A stretch of DNA of 64,000 bases from Allantophomopsis cytisporea (lineage: Eukaryota; Ascomycota; Leotiomycetes; Phacidiales; Phacidiaceae), in NCBI GenBank assembly GCA_024752435.1, contig CP103035.1:1612001-1676000 (forward strand), written 5' to 3'. Below the pieces are notes generated by a model. The model did not search any database, was not told the DNA's origin, and saw only the letters and a program-made list of their open reading frames with translations. Every line of letters starts with the position of its first letter. The first letter of the stretch is position 1. A program made the translations under genes and the position numbers. Positions 11,640 through 23,738 of the stretch are shown one piece after another.

Positions 11640-12616
11640 TCATTCAATCCGTCCATCCTTCTCTCCAGCAGCAGGTGTCATGAATCCCGAACTATGTGCA
11701 GCCGCTCCATTCATATTGAGAGTTGTCTCTCTGATAACTGGTGCAGCAGCAAATCTGCTTCCGCCATCACCATAGATCCAATATTGCACGCCGAGGAAGA
11801 AATCGCAGCACATCTGGAAAATACCACACATCTTAAAGGCCCACGGAATTTGTGTCGTCGCCGAGAAGAACCAGAACATCTTCATAACATCGCCAGCGAT
11901 CCAGCTCGCGAGTACAGAAACACGGAATCCCTTGCAAGAGCGCGATTTTGCATTGGCAAAAATCTGGGGAAGAGGGAGTGTCGCTTCGATGCCGAGGCCC
12001 AAGTAGCCTATAAAGGAGGAATACGTCTCGTAAACGGGAGGAATAGGCGCGAAGACCAGTTCACACACAACAAGAACAATGAAAAGGTATAGCAGGAATT
12101 GCCAATATCTGAATGGGAACATCAGTGGTTATCCTAGGACATACTAGAACTGGGAGTTCGTACGGTTTTGGTGACCTCCACTGCCAAAAATTGTATGGTC
12201 GTACAAAGGCAGACTCATTTGCTCCAACGAACGGAAGGCTAGCTTCTCCGCCCTTAGCTGAAGGGGATGGGCGGTGATCAAGTGCGACTTTCAGAAGAAC
12301 AAGTTGAATCGCAATCATAATGAATGACTGAAGTAAAAGCGACGTATCGAATTTCGCACCAGGGTAGTAAAATACTCTGCCAACTGAGTCAGCGTTCATT
12401 GTTCCCAGATTCAGACAATCGTAGAAGTTGTTGTAGATCAATATCAACTTACCTTAGAAAAGATGCAACAAGCATGATGAGGGGAATATCTAATGAAAAG
12501 CCAGCACTGGACTTTGCTTTATGCATAGACAGCGTCTGGTCTCCATAGGAGGTTATAGGGGAAATAATAATAAAGAGAGGAGCTACATAGCCCATAACGA
12601 GAGTTAAGAGGCCCAT
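11640..12616 (-). CDS. PQ-loop membrane protein, ANY1/SLC66A2-like
   Basis: Seven-helix PQ-loop protein of 281 aa. Exons 12616-12453, 12376-12164 and 12108-11640. The ATG at 12614-12616 begins MGLLTLVMGYVAPLF; longer frames start with non-ATG codons. Features are ISPITSYGDQTLSM with the first loop, the junction segment FWQWRSPKPYWQF typical of this branch, and a second repeat containing LPQIFANAKSRSCKGF. In yeast the family member Any1 acts in Golgi/endosome membranes and opposes phospholipid flippases; the same role here is inferred from family. Divergent from the thiolase gene, sharing 892 bases of upstream DNA. Confidence 0.85.
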
Positions 12617-13508
12617 GATGCTATTGTGGTTGTGCCAGGTTGGCAGCAATGGGCTATGAGAAACTTGATGAAGACGATATCGAAGGTATGTATAGGTGCC
12701 CCTTCTTTAGGATAATATGCAAACGCACGTTCACGTCTCAGCCGCGAAAAGTTGGCCGACGTAATTCAGAATCCGGCGCCGGGGACTCATTAATCCTAGC
12801 GACAATCGTACACGATGTATTTCGTCTTTGTTTATTATTTACTGTTGGTCTCTCATCCCATATATTCTTCTACACCGATCTTGTGTAATGAAAATATTTA
12901 TTTGTTTCATAGATATAATATGATATATAATGGTACTACATATTAACTACCTATGTACTACATTTCAAATGCTAAAATGTGTCATTTTGGTGTTCTGGTC
13001 GGGCGTACATATATTCTGATGTGGTTTCGCAATTTCGGTTTTACGTAGTATTATAAGCTGCTGTCCTTCAATAATACAAAATTTCGGAAACAAGTCTGAA
13101 GTATCCGTAAGTAAAGATCCACGAGATAGAAATGATGACAACTACCCCCAGATTACTCAGATTCGCCTTTGCGAGATATAAATTGACTTGAATTGATTGG
13201 GTGCAAGTAGTCTTCTGACTTCAGGGGGTTGTTCACAAATGCCCCGTCTTCACATGCTTGCCATGTTCAACGACGCTACCCCAGATGCTCCGGTGCGGCC
13301 ACCAATCATAAACGTGCCTCGGTTCCCGCACAAGGCTAGACTCAGGTATGATAGACATGAGCATGAGATCCAACATCCACCGAGGTATTCTTACCTCATT
13401 CTTCTGACGGTCTTCACTTCATATTCTTCAGACAACGAAGACCGATTCCTCTTCTCCTTCTAAACAATCTGCACGGCTTTTGATCTCGTTTAAAGAATTC
13501 TTGGCATC
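12617..13508. promoter_or_regulatory. shared upstream region of the PQ-loop and thiolase genes
   Basis: Divergent promoter region. On the thiolase side: CCTCGG 13317-13322, CCGAGG 13380-13385 and a CCAAT box at 13302-13306, all within about 210 bases of the thiolase ATG. The centre is AT-rich and without coding signal. Confidence 0.4.
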
Positions 13509-14968
13509 ATGTCTGCAGGTATGTTTATAATCTGTGTCTGGTGAGAGAGAGTAGGAGAGGAATACTGACATCCAAAGCACAAAAACGCCTCACTCAGGTC
13601 TCCGGCCACCTCGCCGGTTCCAACAGTTCTATCGCGCCTACCGAAGGTGACAGCTCGCGTGGACGCTCCGCGCTTCTTCAAAAGAATCCAGATGATGTAC
13701 GTCCGTCCATCTTCTATGTCTCAAAACCCAAAACTAACAGTCTCAGGTGGTCGTAACAGCGGCTCTTCGAACACCATTTACAAAGGGTGGAAAGGGAGGA
13801 TTCAAGGACACCGCAGCGGCCGATCTCCTTGTCGGAGCCTTCAAAGCGCTCATCGAACGCTCGGGTATCGATCCCGCCCTCGTGGAAGATATCTCGGTGG
13901 GATCTGTCCTCCCACCTGGAGGCGGAGCTACTGAATTTAGAGCCGCTGCTCTGGCTGCTGGATTCCCGGAAAGTTCGGCTGTTAAGGCGCTTAATAGACA
14001 GTGTTCGAGTGGACTGCAGGCCTGCGTAGATATCGCGAATGCGATATCATCGGGCATGATCGATGTGGGTGTTGGAGCCGGTGTTGAGAGTATGAGTTTG
14101 CAATATGGGTATGTATCTTTCACTTTTTATATTCTACTATCCAGCAGAACCCCTGCTAAACTATTGTAGCCCAGGCGCTGTCACAGAATTCTCTGAACTT
14201 CTCGACTCCCACCCCGAAGCTAAGAACTGTAAAGTGCCTATGGGCGTCCTTTCCGAAGCAATGGCCAAAGACCGCGGCATAACGCGCAAAGTGCAAGACG
14301 AATTCGCTGCCTGGTCATACCAAAAAGCCGCTAAGGCTCAGGAGACCGGTCTCTTCGACCAGGAAATCGTCCCACTGAAGGTTAAGTGGGAAGATCCTAA
14401 GTCTGGAGACGTCAAGGAAATCACCGTGTCGAAAGATGACGGTATCAGACCTGGAGTTACCGCCGAGAGTCTCGGCAAGATCAAGCCGGCATTTGCAAAG
14501 GACGGTTCTATTCATGGAGGCAACGCAAGTCAGATTTCTGATGGCGCTGCAGCTGTCTTGCTTATGAAACGTTCCACTGCCGAGAAGCTCGGTCAAACTA
14601 TCCTCGGCAAGTATGTTGCCGCGTCAGTCGTTGGTGTCAAGCCGCTACTTATGGGCATTGGACCATGGGCAGCAATCCCCAAGGTGTTTGAGAAGACTGG
14701 CATCAGCAAGGAAGATGTAGATATCTTTGAGATCAACGAGGCCTTTGCTAGCCAGTGTGTCTGGTGCGCTAATGAACTGGGCATTCCCAAGGAGAAAATC
14801 AATCCCAAGGGCGGTGCTATTGCTTTTGGACATCCATTGGGCTGTACTGGGGCCAGACAGGTGAGTACACTCTTGTATGAGTTGAAGAGGACTGGGGGAA
14901 AGGTGGGAGTCACTAGTATGTGTGTTGGTACTGGCATGGGAATGGCTGCTTGCTGGGTTGCGGAATAG
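13509..14968 (+). CDS. POT1: peroxisomal 3-ketoacyl-CoA thiolase
   Basis: Last enzyme of peroxisomal beta-oxidation; it cleaves 3-ketoacyl-CoA with CoA to acetyl-CoA. 429 aa from exons 13509-13518 (10 bases), 13578-13696, 13747-14108 and 14170-14968. The first exons create an N-terminal PTS2 import signal, R7-L8-x5-H14-L15 (RLTQVSGHL), for PEX7 transport. Catalytic landmarks: nucleophilic Cys in NRQCSSG, NEAFASQ, the His of GHPLGCTGAR, and the second Cys in MCVGTGMGMA. The mature part starts near PDDVVVTAALRTP. Length and motifs are complete. Fatty-acid induction is suggested by two FarA-type hexamers upstream. Confidence 0.96.
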
Positions 14969-15924
14969 ATTGCATGATTATGGCTGTATACACTTATGAT
15001 TGTACAATATGAGTGCTTGTTTGAATCTTTCGTTACATTGTCTATTTAGAAGTTGTGTCTCTCATTATCGGTGCTCAATGCGGGGCTGAATGAACTCGAT
15101 TTCAGTTCCTAGGAGGTATTTTGTGTTTAGATACGAGTATGTGAGTACGACAATCAACTTAACGCGTATCATATAGGTAGGTTTGATGATGCAATACATC
15201 GTGTGATGGACAACAGAATATGACTGATTTTGTACGAATGAGAGAGGATGTTCTACCTCGTACAATACGCGAATCGGAAATCATGTATGTTGAGAGATGT
15301 CCAACAGGACTCAATCTCTAGTTCTATGGAAGAAATCTTGTGCTCGCCGTTACTACTTACAATATGTGAGGGAAACAAGGGTCATCCCGGTTTTGTTCTA
15401 GAAAATAGGCTGGCATCACAGTCGATGTTCTCATCTTCTGTATAGCCGTTGGTAGATATATATTACCAGAGCTCATTTGAATATTCTCGTAGAAATTTCC
15501 AGTTAGTTATTCCGTTTGCGGTTGGTGTGCCAGGTGACATGCTTAATAAACGGGTGAGATCGTGCTATCAACGTCATTCCTCGCTGTGACTCAAAGCGAT
15601 ATTGTACGTACATACATTCGGTGCACCAGTGTGCTCTCACTCGGAGTACAATAATATGCCATATCTGGCGTCGATCTTGCATTCAAGCTCGTTTTGATTT
15701 CAGAACTCATTGGAATTAAGTTTTTCAGTCCACCAATTATATGTAGGTGCCAACTTGTTGGTGCACCATGGCTATTGATAAAGGTGTTTAGTAGTTCGGC
15801 TTACAATCGTGCATCAATGAGTGTGATAAAGAGTCACGACTCCCATAATTTCCATCTCTTTCTCTTATTTATTCCAACCTTATCAACACAGTAAATACCC
15901 CCTAATAACAATCCCAAAGTACAC
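14969..15924. other. intergenic, thiolase to transporter
   Basis: 3' flank of thiolase and promoter of the transporter. A pyrimidine-rich leader precedes the transporter ATG. No gene seen. Confidence 0.5.
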
Positions 15925-17695
15925 ATGGCGTCTACTCAATATCTATCAAAATGGCGAAGCAGACTCAGAACCGCCAGAAACCCACCTGCTTATTTCATCG
16001 CATCCACGATCACAGCGTGTGTAGGACTACTGAATGGTCTTGATACCAGCACCATAGGACCAGTAACAGCCATGAAATCATTCACCGACTTCTTTGGCAG
16101 CCTGTCTCCTGCTATGCACGGAATTGTGATCTCTTCAGTATTAATACCTGCGACAGCAGCATCTCTCTTCTCTGGTGCAATAGCAGATGGACTGGGTCGC
16201 CCAAGAGCCATAGCCATTGGAGCACTTATTTTTGCCATTGGCGCTGCACTTGAAGCCGCAGCTTCGAATCTAGGAATGTTTGTAGCAGGGCGGTGTATTG
16301 TTGGAATCGGTGAAGGGGTTTTTCTTAGCACTTTGGTAGTGTATGCTATCTCGAATGCCAAAAGCTGCTGCCAATTTTGATTAACTAACATATATCAGCT
16401 ATGTTTGCGAGATTTCACCACCCAAACATCGAGGTCCATTGGCAACTCTGGTCCAGCTCTTTATCACCTTGGGGCTTGTAGTGGGTTATTTCACATGCTA
16501 TGGAACAGCATCCATCCCATCAACTCTCTCTTTCCGTTTTCCCTTGGCCCTTCAATCTGGGCTTGCATTCGTGCTCTTTTTACTCTCGACTTTCTACTTG
16601 CCCCATTCTCCTCGATGGCTAGCTTACAAAGGCCGACGGGAGGAAGCCAGTAAAACTTGGGATCGTCTTGGAGTATCAAATACTGAGCGTGAAAAAGACC
16701 TCCTCCAAAATCCCATTGAAGGCTCCGGCCCGCCTGAAAGGCAGGAGGATGTAACTTTAACTTTCGTCGAAAAGACTAAGAAGGGCTGGAAGGAGGTTAT
16801 TGCAATGTTTGCTAAGGACACGCGCAAGCCTATGTTCCTTGGGGTGTTCTTGATGGCCATGCAACAGCTGAGCGGCATCGATGGAGTCATATACGTAAGT
16901 TGAATCTCCCCAACTTGATGACTTTCGCTGATCCAAGAAGTATGCGCCACTACTCTTTAGTCAAGCTGGACTCTCAAACTCTGAGGCAGCCTTCCTCGCA
17001 TCCGGTGTCTCAGCAATTCTGATTTTCGTCTTCACCATCCTCGCGGTCTACCTCGTTGATCGATGGGGACGTCGGGCGTCTACGATCTACGGGGGTCTCC
17101 TGTTGACAGCATGCATGGCACTCATGGGCTCACTATATGCCAGCAACAATGTCCACGCAAATACTGGAATAGGACGATGGATTGTGATCATCACCATCTA
17201 TGTATTCGCAGTTGCCTATTCAATGAGTAAGGGCTCTTTCTAAATCTTTAATCATCATCATCATCATCATCAAACTCAAGTCTGACTCTGACAGCATGGG
17301 CAATCGGAATGAAGCTTCTTGCCTCGGAAATCCAGCCAGTCACGACGCGCGCCTCCGCAGTTGCTCTTGCGCAAGCAGCAAATTGCATCACGAATTTCTT
17401 CGTGGCCTTTATAACACCCGTCCTGCTGGCACGCTCAAACTCGGGCGTTTATTTCCTGTTCGGTGGTGCTACATTTCTGACTGTCGGCGTCAGTGTTCTT
17501 TATATGCCTGAGACGGTAGGCAAGGACCTAGAAACCATTGGAGCAGCGTTTGGGGCGCAGCAAGTGGGCAATTTTGGTGTTGCGGGCAGGTTGAGTGGCT
17601 TAAGGAGTAGAGTTGGTAGGCTTGTTAGAAGGGGCGGAGATGCGTCGAGCTCGAGCACTGAGGAAATTGAGTTGAGAGATTTGCCAAGAATCTAG
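15925..17695 (+). CDS. MFS sugar-type transporter
   Basis: Twelve-helix major facilitator of the sugar porter family, 532 aa, plasma membrane expected. Exons 15925-16340, 16399-16894, 16941-17226 and 17295-17695. Signature motifs in order: ADGLGRPRA (loop 2-3), AGRCIVGIGEG, YVCEISPPKHRG, the PHSPRWL form of PESPRWL, GIDGVIYYAP after helix 7, VDRWGRR, and PETVGKDLE after helix 12. The cytoplasmic tail carries a Ser-run and RRGG. The substrate cannot be told: the helix 7 motif reads MQQLSGIDGV rather than the QQxSGxN of classic hexose carriers. The third intron contains an (ATC)n microsatellite near 17250-17272. Confidence 0.92.
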
Positions 17696-18557
17696 ACCAT
17701 GAATGAGTTGGATTTACGCTTGCAGTATTTGTTACTTAATTAAGTGGATATTATCGGGTATATACGTAGTCATATGAAAGATTGATTTGAGGTTGATCCT
17801 CGAATTTGAAGTTAGGAAGACATCAAATAATCAAGTAACACTAGTGCGCTGACAATGGCATGGTATTTCTAATGTTTATCACAATACCAATATAAAGTAA
17901 CAGCTTCTTCTTTGGTGCTAAGTTGATCTTTGTGCCATGATTATATCGATATGCCCATTGTGGTGTTTGATTATCAGTTCTAGATGATTTACACTACATG
18001 ACTTATACCTCTTTATATCAAGCCATGGCTATTCAAACAACAAAACCATGTCTTTAAAAAGATTCCAAGTTGCCAGTCACAGATATTGATAACAGCCAGA
18101 ACAACGAAAGTTAACATAATGGCAAGGAGTAAATATATTCTTTACCACAGCTGGAGTACATCTTGTTCGGCATCCATTTTTCCTTACCTTTGAGTTTTAG
18201 ATCACATTGAGGGAAGGGATAAACAAAAAGGCTACAAAACCTACATGATCATTAGAAGTCTTCACACTTGCTCCACCTTACGAAACATATCACAACGAAA
18301 TTTCTATTATGCGTAACCATAGAGGATACAAACGGAATTCCACATTTTCATCTAAATAACACCATTCCGGTGTATGCTATCCATCCAACCAAATCTATTT
18401 GTACAGGTATCTCTAAATTCTAATGGATATATACGACAAGCACTTCTCAAAAGCTCCAAAATCCCAGAACTACACGATAGTCTTGTCCAGTCCATTTCAT
18501 CCCGTATCATCTCATAGCTTCTCATCATATCTCATGTCTCTTGTATGCCAAACGCCC
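17696..18557. other. intergenic, convergent
   Basis: 3' flanks of the transporter and the amidotransferase-like gene; AT-rich, nothing recognised. The plus-strand frame at 18423-18914 is antisense to the real gene. Confidence 0.5.
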
Positions 18558-19367
18558 TTACTCCAAAGCAAACTTCAAGAAGGCCTTAGCAACAACGACA
18601 CCGTCCTGGTACTTGTCGACGCGCGACATAGCATCTTCAAACATAGCATCATCGAAGATGCCCGAGGCGTGTCTAGCAATCAACAACTCTCTGACAATGC
18701 CCTCATTGAACTCCGGGTGGCCCTGGACTGTAATGAATTTCTTGGCAACGTACATACCCTGTACAGCGCACTTGTCTGTGTATGCCAATTCCTCGACGCC
18801 CTCGGGGTAGTTGTACACAATATCTCTATGCATCTGATGGAGTGCCTGCAGAAAAACAGATTAGCCATCCAAAGCATTTCCCTAGAGACAGAATCATATA
18901 TGACTCACCAATGAAGGCTGCCCAAAAATCTCCTGACCCTTCTTTGTCAAGTCGATAGCTGTCACACTAATTTCCCACCCCTTATCACTTCTATCGACCT
19001 TTGCACCAAGCGCACGTCCAACAATTTGATGACCAAAGCAGACACCAATAACACGCACGCGTCCACTATCGAGCGCGGCCTTGACGAAGTCAACGAGCTT
19101 CAATATCCACGGCTCATTTTCAAATGAGTTGTGGCGCGAGCCCGAAAGCAATACGGCATCGACGTCCTCGAGGTTTGGGTATTCTTGCTTGGTAACGACG
19201 TCATATTTCGAGAGTACAAGATCCTTAGGAGAGAAATTTGGAAGCTCGGCAGCTGCACTATTGAGGAGCGCGGTGAAGACACCCCCGTACCCGCCGTATT
19301 TCGTGCGTGTGCCGTCGAGAGGCGTGTCGTTTTCGAGGATCGCGATGCGGAGGGGTAGAGATGGCAT
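18558..19367 (-). CDS. class I glutamine amidotransferase-like protein
   Basis: Stand-alone GATase1 domain protein of 248 aa, related to yeast YLR126C and GMP-synthase-type amidase domains. Exons 19367-18909 and 18845-18558. The triad is intact: Cys in GVCFGHQIVG, His and Glu in QGHPEFNE. The family-typical LHQMHRD block spans the splice junction, confirming the model. I chose ATG 19365-19367 (MPSLPLRIAIL); an in-frame ATG 27 codons further upstream would add a hydrophobic leader that relatives lack. The ammonia acceptor or peptide substrate is unknown. Confidence 0.87.
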
Positions 19368-20104
19368 TTTGAGTGCGGTAGGAGTGAGTACTTTGGTTAG
19401 ATTAGGTGTACAAGTGAGAAGAGATGAGAGAGAAAGGATCGGATACACAAGATATTCAAGACAAGCTGTTAAACAGAGTGTTTGTCATTTTGTAAATAAA
19501 TATCCGGGTTCATAGAACTAACTATCTTATCGGTATCGGAGCGCATACGGCGCGGTACGGCCGGACGACGGCAGCACATAACGAACGGCCTTCCCGCCAT
19601 ATCGCAATTTTCGAAATCATCAAGCCAATACGTAACTCTGCGAACACATATCATAATAACATCAGAGAAGTATCAAAATGTTTGTAATGTGAAATATATT
19701 TAGTTGGTAATATATAATGGGAGCTCCGTTAGTGATAGTCTTTTCCTCGTACACATTCTCGTCTTTATCGATCGGCATCGACTTATCGCAATTAGGGTTT
19801 TAGGTTTGCTTAAGAGACTGCTATATTAAAATGCATATGGTAATAGATTGGTATTGGCGGCAAAGAAAGTCAAGATTTGGTGGTGGTGGTGGCAGTCGAA
19901 AGGAATCTATATCTAAATCTGATCTTGTGTGAGCAATAAACGTAGAGTTCGAGCATCGCCATTTACGGATTGGAGCCGAACGTAATGCCTCTATGTAGTC
20001 ACATTCAAACTCTCTGAGTGTATCCATCACACGCTCATATCAGTAGAAACTTTTAGATACCTTCAAGACACAGCTGTATATTACTAAAGTGGACGATAGG
20101 TCTT
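19368..20104. other. intergenic, tandem minus-strand genes
   Basis: Promoter of the amidotransferase gene and 3' flank of the acyl-CoA dehydrogenase. No gene or repeat recognised apart from a short GGT/CCACC run near 19880. Confidence 0.5.
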
Positions 20105-21508
20105 TTATACAAATGCTTGCAAGCCGGTAATTGCACGACCAAGAATAAGACCTGTGAGATAACTCGTTAGTCCTGTGATTTCTGAGCTTGGTAGAAGCAT
20201 TAAACTCACTGTGAATATCACTCTGGCCTTCATAAGTTTGAGTGACAAACAAGTTTGCGACATGTCTGCCAATTCCATATTCGTCACTGACAGCATTACC
20301 ACCAAATACCTCCTGCAAGATTCGTGCGTTGACCAAGGCTCGGTCACAGTTTTGTCTCTTGATCATACTGATCATCTCGGGAGCAGCTTTGCCTTCATCT
20401 TTCAGTCTTCCAACCTGTATGGCAGCGAGGATCCCATAAGCTGCATCAGTAGTGGCGTCTGCAAGCTTCTTCTGTACCAACTGATATTTGGCGATAGGAT
20501 TGTTCTTGAACTGTTTTCTTTCAAGAGCGTATGTTCTTGTTCTTGAGATACAATCTTCCAATGCGCCCATAGTACCCCAAGCAATTCCATAACGAGCGCT
20601 GTTAAGACAAGTGAATGGTCCTCTCAACCCTTCCACGTCAGGGAACATATTTGCTTCTGGAATTGGACATTCATCCAATTGGATCATACCAGTGAGAGAG
20701 GCTCTGAGTCCATTCTTATTCTTTATAGCAGGTGTCTCCAATGTGCCTGGTGGACATTCAGATCTTTCAACCAAAAATCCTCGGATTTTCCCAGTCTCGT
20801 GATACTTTGCCCAAATCAAAAGTACATCCGCAATGGGAGAATTGGTGATCCAAGTTTTCGCTCCGGATAATGTCAAATATCCCTTCTTGGTAGGATGAGG
20901 CTTCGCCACAGTCTCCATGGAGCCAGGGTCACTACCATGGTTTGGCTCAGTTAGCCCAAATGCTCCGAGCATCTGTCCCCTGGCCATTTTAGGTAAGAAT
21001 CTTTCCTTCTGTTCCACAGTACCAAATTCGTCAATACCTCCCATCACCAATGATGACTGCACAGACATTCCAGAGCGGTAGCCACTGTCTACACGCTCAA
21101 CAGCTCTAGTGATGAGACCAGAAGCAACATTGGAAACACCTGCACAATCATAACCCTTGATAGTGGAGCCAAGAAGTCCTAATTCTCCCATTTCCTGTAG
21201 AATTTTTACATCATAATCCTCATTTCTGTAGGCCTCTGAAGATGCACTGTATCAGAAAATGCCAGATTCTAATATTCAATTCAACATTACTTACCGAGAA
21301 CTCGAGGTAACATTCGCTCCTGGCAGTATGCTTCAGCAGTCTCAGCAATTGCTAGCTCTTCCTCAGTGAACAGGCTCTGTGAGCCCAGAGGATCTTCCCA
21401 ATTGAAAGGTTGCGGGGTAGCGTGCTCAGCATATCCTCGGGCAAATGCTGGACGAGCAGCAGCAGCAGTCAGATTTCTGGCGGAGCTGCGGATCAATGGT
21501 CTGTACAT
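20105..21508 (-). CDS. glutaryl-CoA dehydrogenase, mitochondrial
   Basis: FAD-dependent acyl-CoA dehydrogenase, 428 aa, converting glutaryl-CoA to crotonyl-CoA in lysine/tryptophan breakdown. Exons 21508-21295, 21235-20210 and 20151-20105. The N-terminus (MYRPLIRSSARNLTAAAARP) is a basic amphipathic mitochondrial presequence. Features: EAYRNEDYDVKILQEMGELGLLG restored by the first splice, SGMSVQSSLVMG, FGLTEPNHGSDPGSM (FAD/substrate loop), KTWITNSPIADV, the catalytic Glu in TYEGQSDIH, and LILGRAITGLQAFV at the end. NSARYGIAWG and ERKQFKNNPI are typical of GCDH. Divergent from GEP4; a CCGAGG hexamer lies at 21629-21634, about 120 bases upstream. Confidence 0.94.
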
Positions 21509-22055
21509 GGTGGCGTAATATAAACGAGATTGTATTTAAAAGAGAAGAATCTTTGGAGCAATTTGGAGACGTAAGTTTGTTTATATATCTCGATTCACCC
21601 AGAATATAGCGTTCATAGACTGTCGGCACCGAGGTGATATATTCTGGCCGCTAAATGATCCCCGTTGCCGATCCGCGGTTACGACGTTACATACCTCAAC
21701 CTAATAAGTGGCCTTGTGCAAAGACGGATTCTGAGCTACCTTCAGGCTCTCTTACTACGTGTTACTTGTACTCATTTTGCGTCACAAACAATACTCTAGG
21801 TTATTATATACAAGCTATATATAAACTACGTCCTTACTAAGTTCAATGGCTAAAAATGCGTAGGTAGTTGTGGTATCTGATGAAACTATATGTTCTAATG
21901 TGGTTTTCGCAACTTCGCTGTTGCGCAAGGTAAAGCTCCAAAGTTCGGCGCTAGTAGTCTGAAGCTTCGCGAGGCTGCACGGCGGCCGCATCTCATCATC
22001 GATTGAACAAGCCAGGTACCAAGTCATATACGCCTTTCATAAGGCTACGAGAGGC
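21509..22055. promoter_or_regulatory. shared promoter of GCDH and GEP4
   Basis: 547 bases between divergent start codons. Contains CCGAGG at 21629-21634 on the GCDH side. No coding frame supported. Confidence 0.4.
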
Positions 22056-23030
22056 ATGGAAATGAATTCTTTCAATGTTTCAGCTACTCTAAATGTGTTT
22101 AGGTTGCTGTCGAGACCGGGATTGTGTCTGCCACAGGCTACGGTATCGAATTTCAATAGGTTGCCTATCCCGTTGAACAAGGCTTTTGGAGGCGCGGATA
22201 TTAGAGCTGTGGTTTTGGATAAAGACGATTGTTTTGCTGTACCCAAGACGAATGTCGTCTACAAACCTTATGAGGTATGTTAGAGTTCTTGGTTGTTCGA
22301 GACATGCTTAAATGTGCTCTCACGTGCTATTCCTGCTTTTTCTTCTGTTCTCAAATATCTTCTTTCTTCAAACACGCCAGATTGTTCATGTTTTTTCTTG
22401 TCATCTGAATCCTCGATCAGATACTCGTAGAGATTGCCTCTTTGGTTAACGTCTATGTATGGGACTGATCTACTAACACAATCAGGAAACCTTTGCTCAC
22501 CTCCGTGAATCCTATCCCGGCGCACGTCTCCTGATAGTATCAAATAGCTCTGGCACATCCTCACTCGATCCAACCCTCAAAGATGCTCAAGCTCTCACCG
22601 CAAATACAGGTGTCCATGTCCTCTCACATTCCACCAAGAAACCTGGCTGTGGCCCGGAAATCATGGAGTACTTCAGACAACACCCAGAGACTGAGGTGAC
22701 ACACCCAAGTCAAATTGCCGTAATAGGAGATAGATTGACGACGGACGTCATGATGGCGAATAGCATGGGAGCTTATGCAGTTTGGATCCGTGATGGTGTT
22801 GTACCCATGAAGGAGAAGAGTCTGGTGAGTTCTCCGTCCTCTTAAATCAGGGGAGATATGGCCGAGAAATGTGTAGCTTAGAAAACCGAAACGAAGTTAT
22901 TATCGGGATCATTGAATATTGAGATCAATACTAATGGAAATAGTTTGCACGACTTGAACATTCTCTTGCAGACTTTCTCACCCGTCGTGGATTTGCTCCT
23001 CCAACACCCCAAAGCCCCTTCGAGAAATGA
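22056..23030 (+). CDS. GEP4: mitochondrial phosphatidylglycerophosphatase GEP4
   Basis: HAD-superfamily phosphatase that dephosphorylates phosphatidylglycerol phosphate in the cardiolipin pathway, at the matrix side of the inner membrane. Exons 22056-22274, 22486-22824 and 22944-23030 give 214 aa. Seen: SRPGLCLPQATVSNFNRLPIPL and AVVLDKDDC with the nucleophilic Asp (motif I), LLIVSNSSGT (motif II), the Lys of KKPGCGPEI, and IGDRLTTDVMMAN (motif IV). The C-terminus ARLEHSLADFLTRRGF comes from the third exon. The start could also be the ATG two codons later (22062). Conserved order and length match fungal GEP4. Confidence 0.93.
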
Positions 23031-23738
23031 TCATTGGTCGCTCAAGAATTGGCCTTCAAACTTATGGCTGGTAAACACCAGTAACCACCTGGAATCACAA
23101 CAAAGGTTCGAGCTTTGCAAATCGAATTATCCTCAGCAAACCTAACGTGTTCCGAAGACCTTGAGATGTTAGCATTATAGAGAACTATGCTACCCACCAT
23201 ATTGCACTTCATACAAGGTACACAATAAGAGTACAGAAAAAGTCATATTGAAAAGAATGATATCCAAATCTAGAATCGAAATCTCTCATACATACTTCTT
23301 AAGCACACACAAGAAAGGCACATGTTAAAGTCAGTTCCCGACTGCCACCCCCAAAACCCAGATCTCCTCAAAAGCCCGCACGAGTCCTCAATCCCACACC
23401 TTCCTATCCCTAATCCATCCTCCCGCGGGGTCGCGTACGCATCTCCAGAAGGTAGTCGACAATGCAAGCTCCTCTATACAGAATACCTTACATCGATATG
23501 CAATAGTAAGACCAGGACCAGACTACGTGAGATATGTTTGTAGAATCCTATCGTCGATAACACTGCACAATTTATAATGATAGTTGAAGGAATGCAACAT
23601 AGTCATGGGTTGAAAACAATGAAGTCACGATAGTCTCAATCCCTGCAGGAGTTATATTCCGAAAGTATATGAGATCACTAGATTTATTTTACTAACTTAC
23701 ACATTCGTATCTCCACGTCGATCATATCTTTGTTCTCC
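23031..23738. other. intergenic, convergent GEP4 / oxygenase
   Basis: 3' flanks; no gene, repeat or hairpin recognised. Confidence 0.5.
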
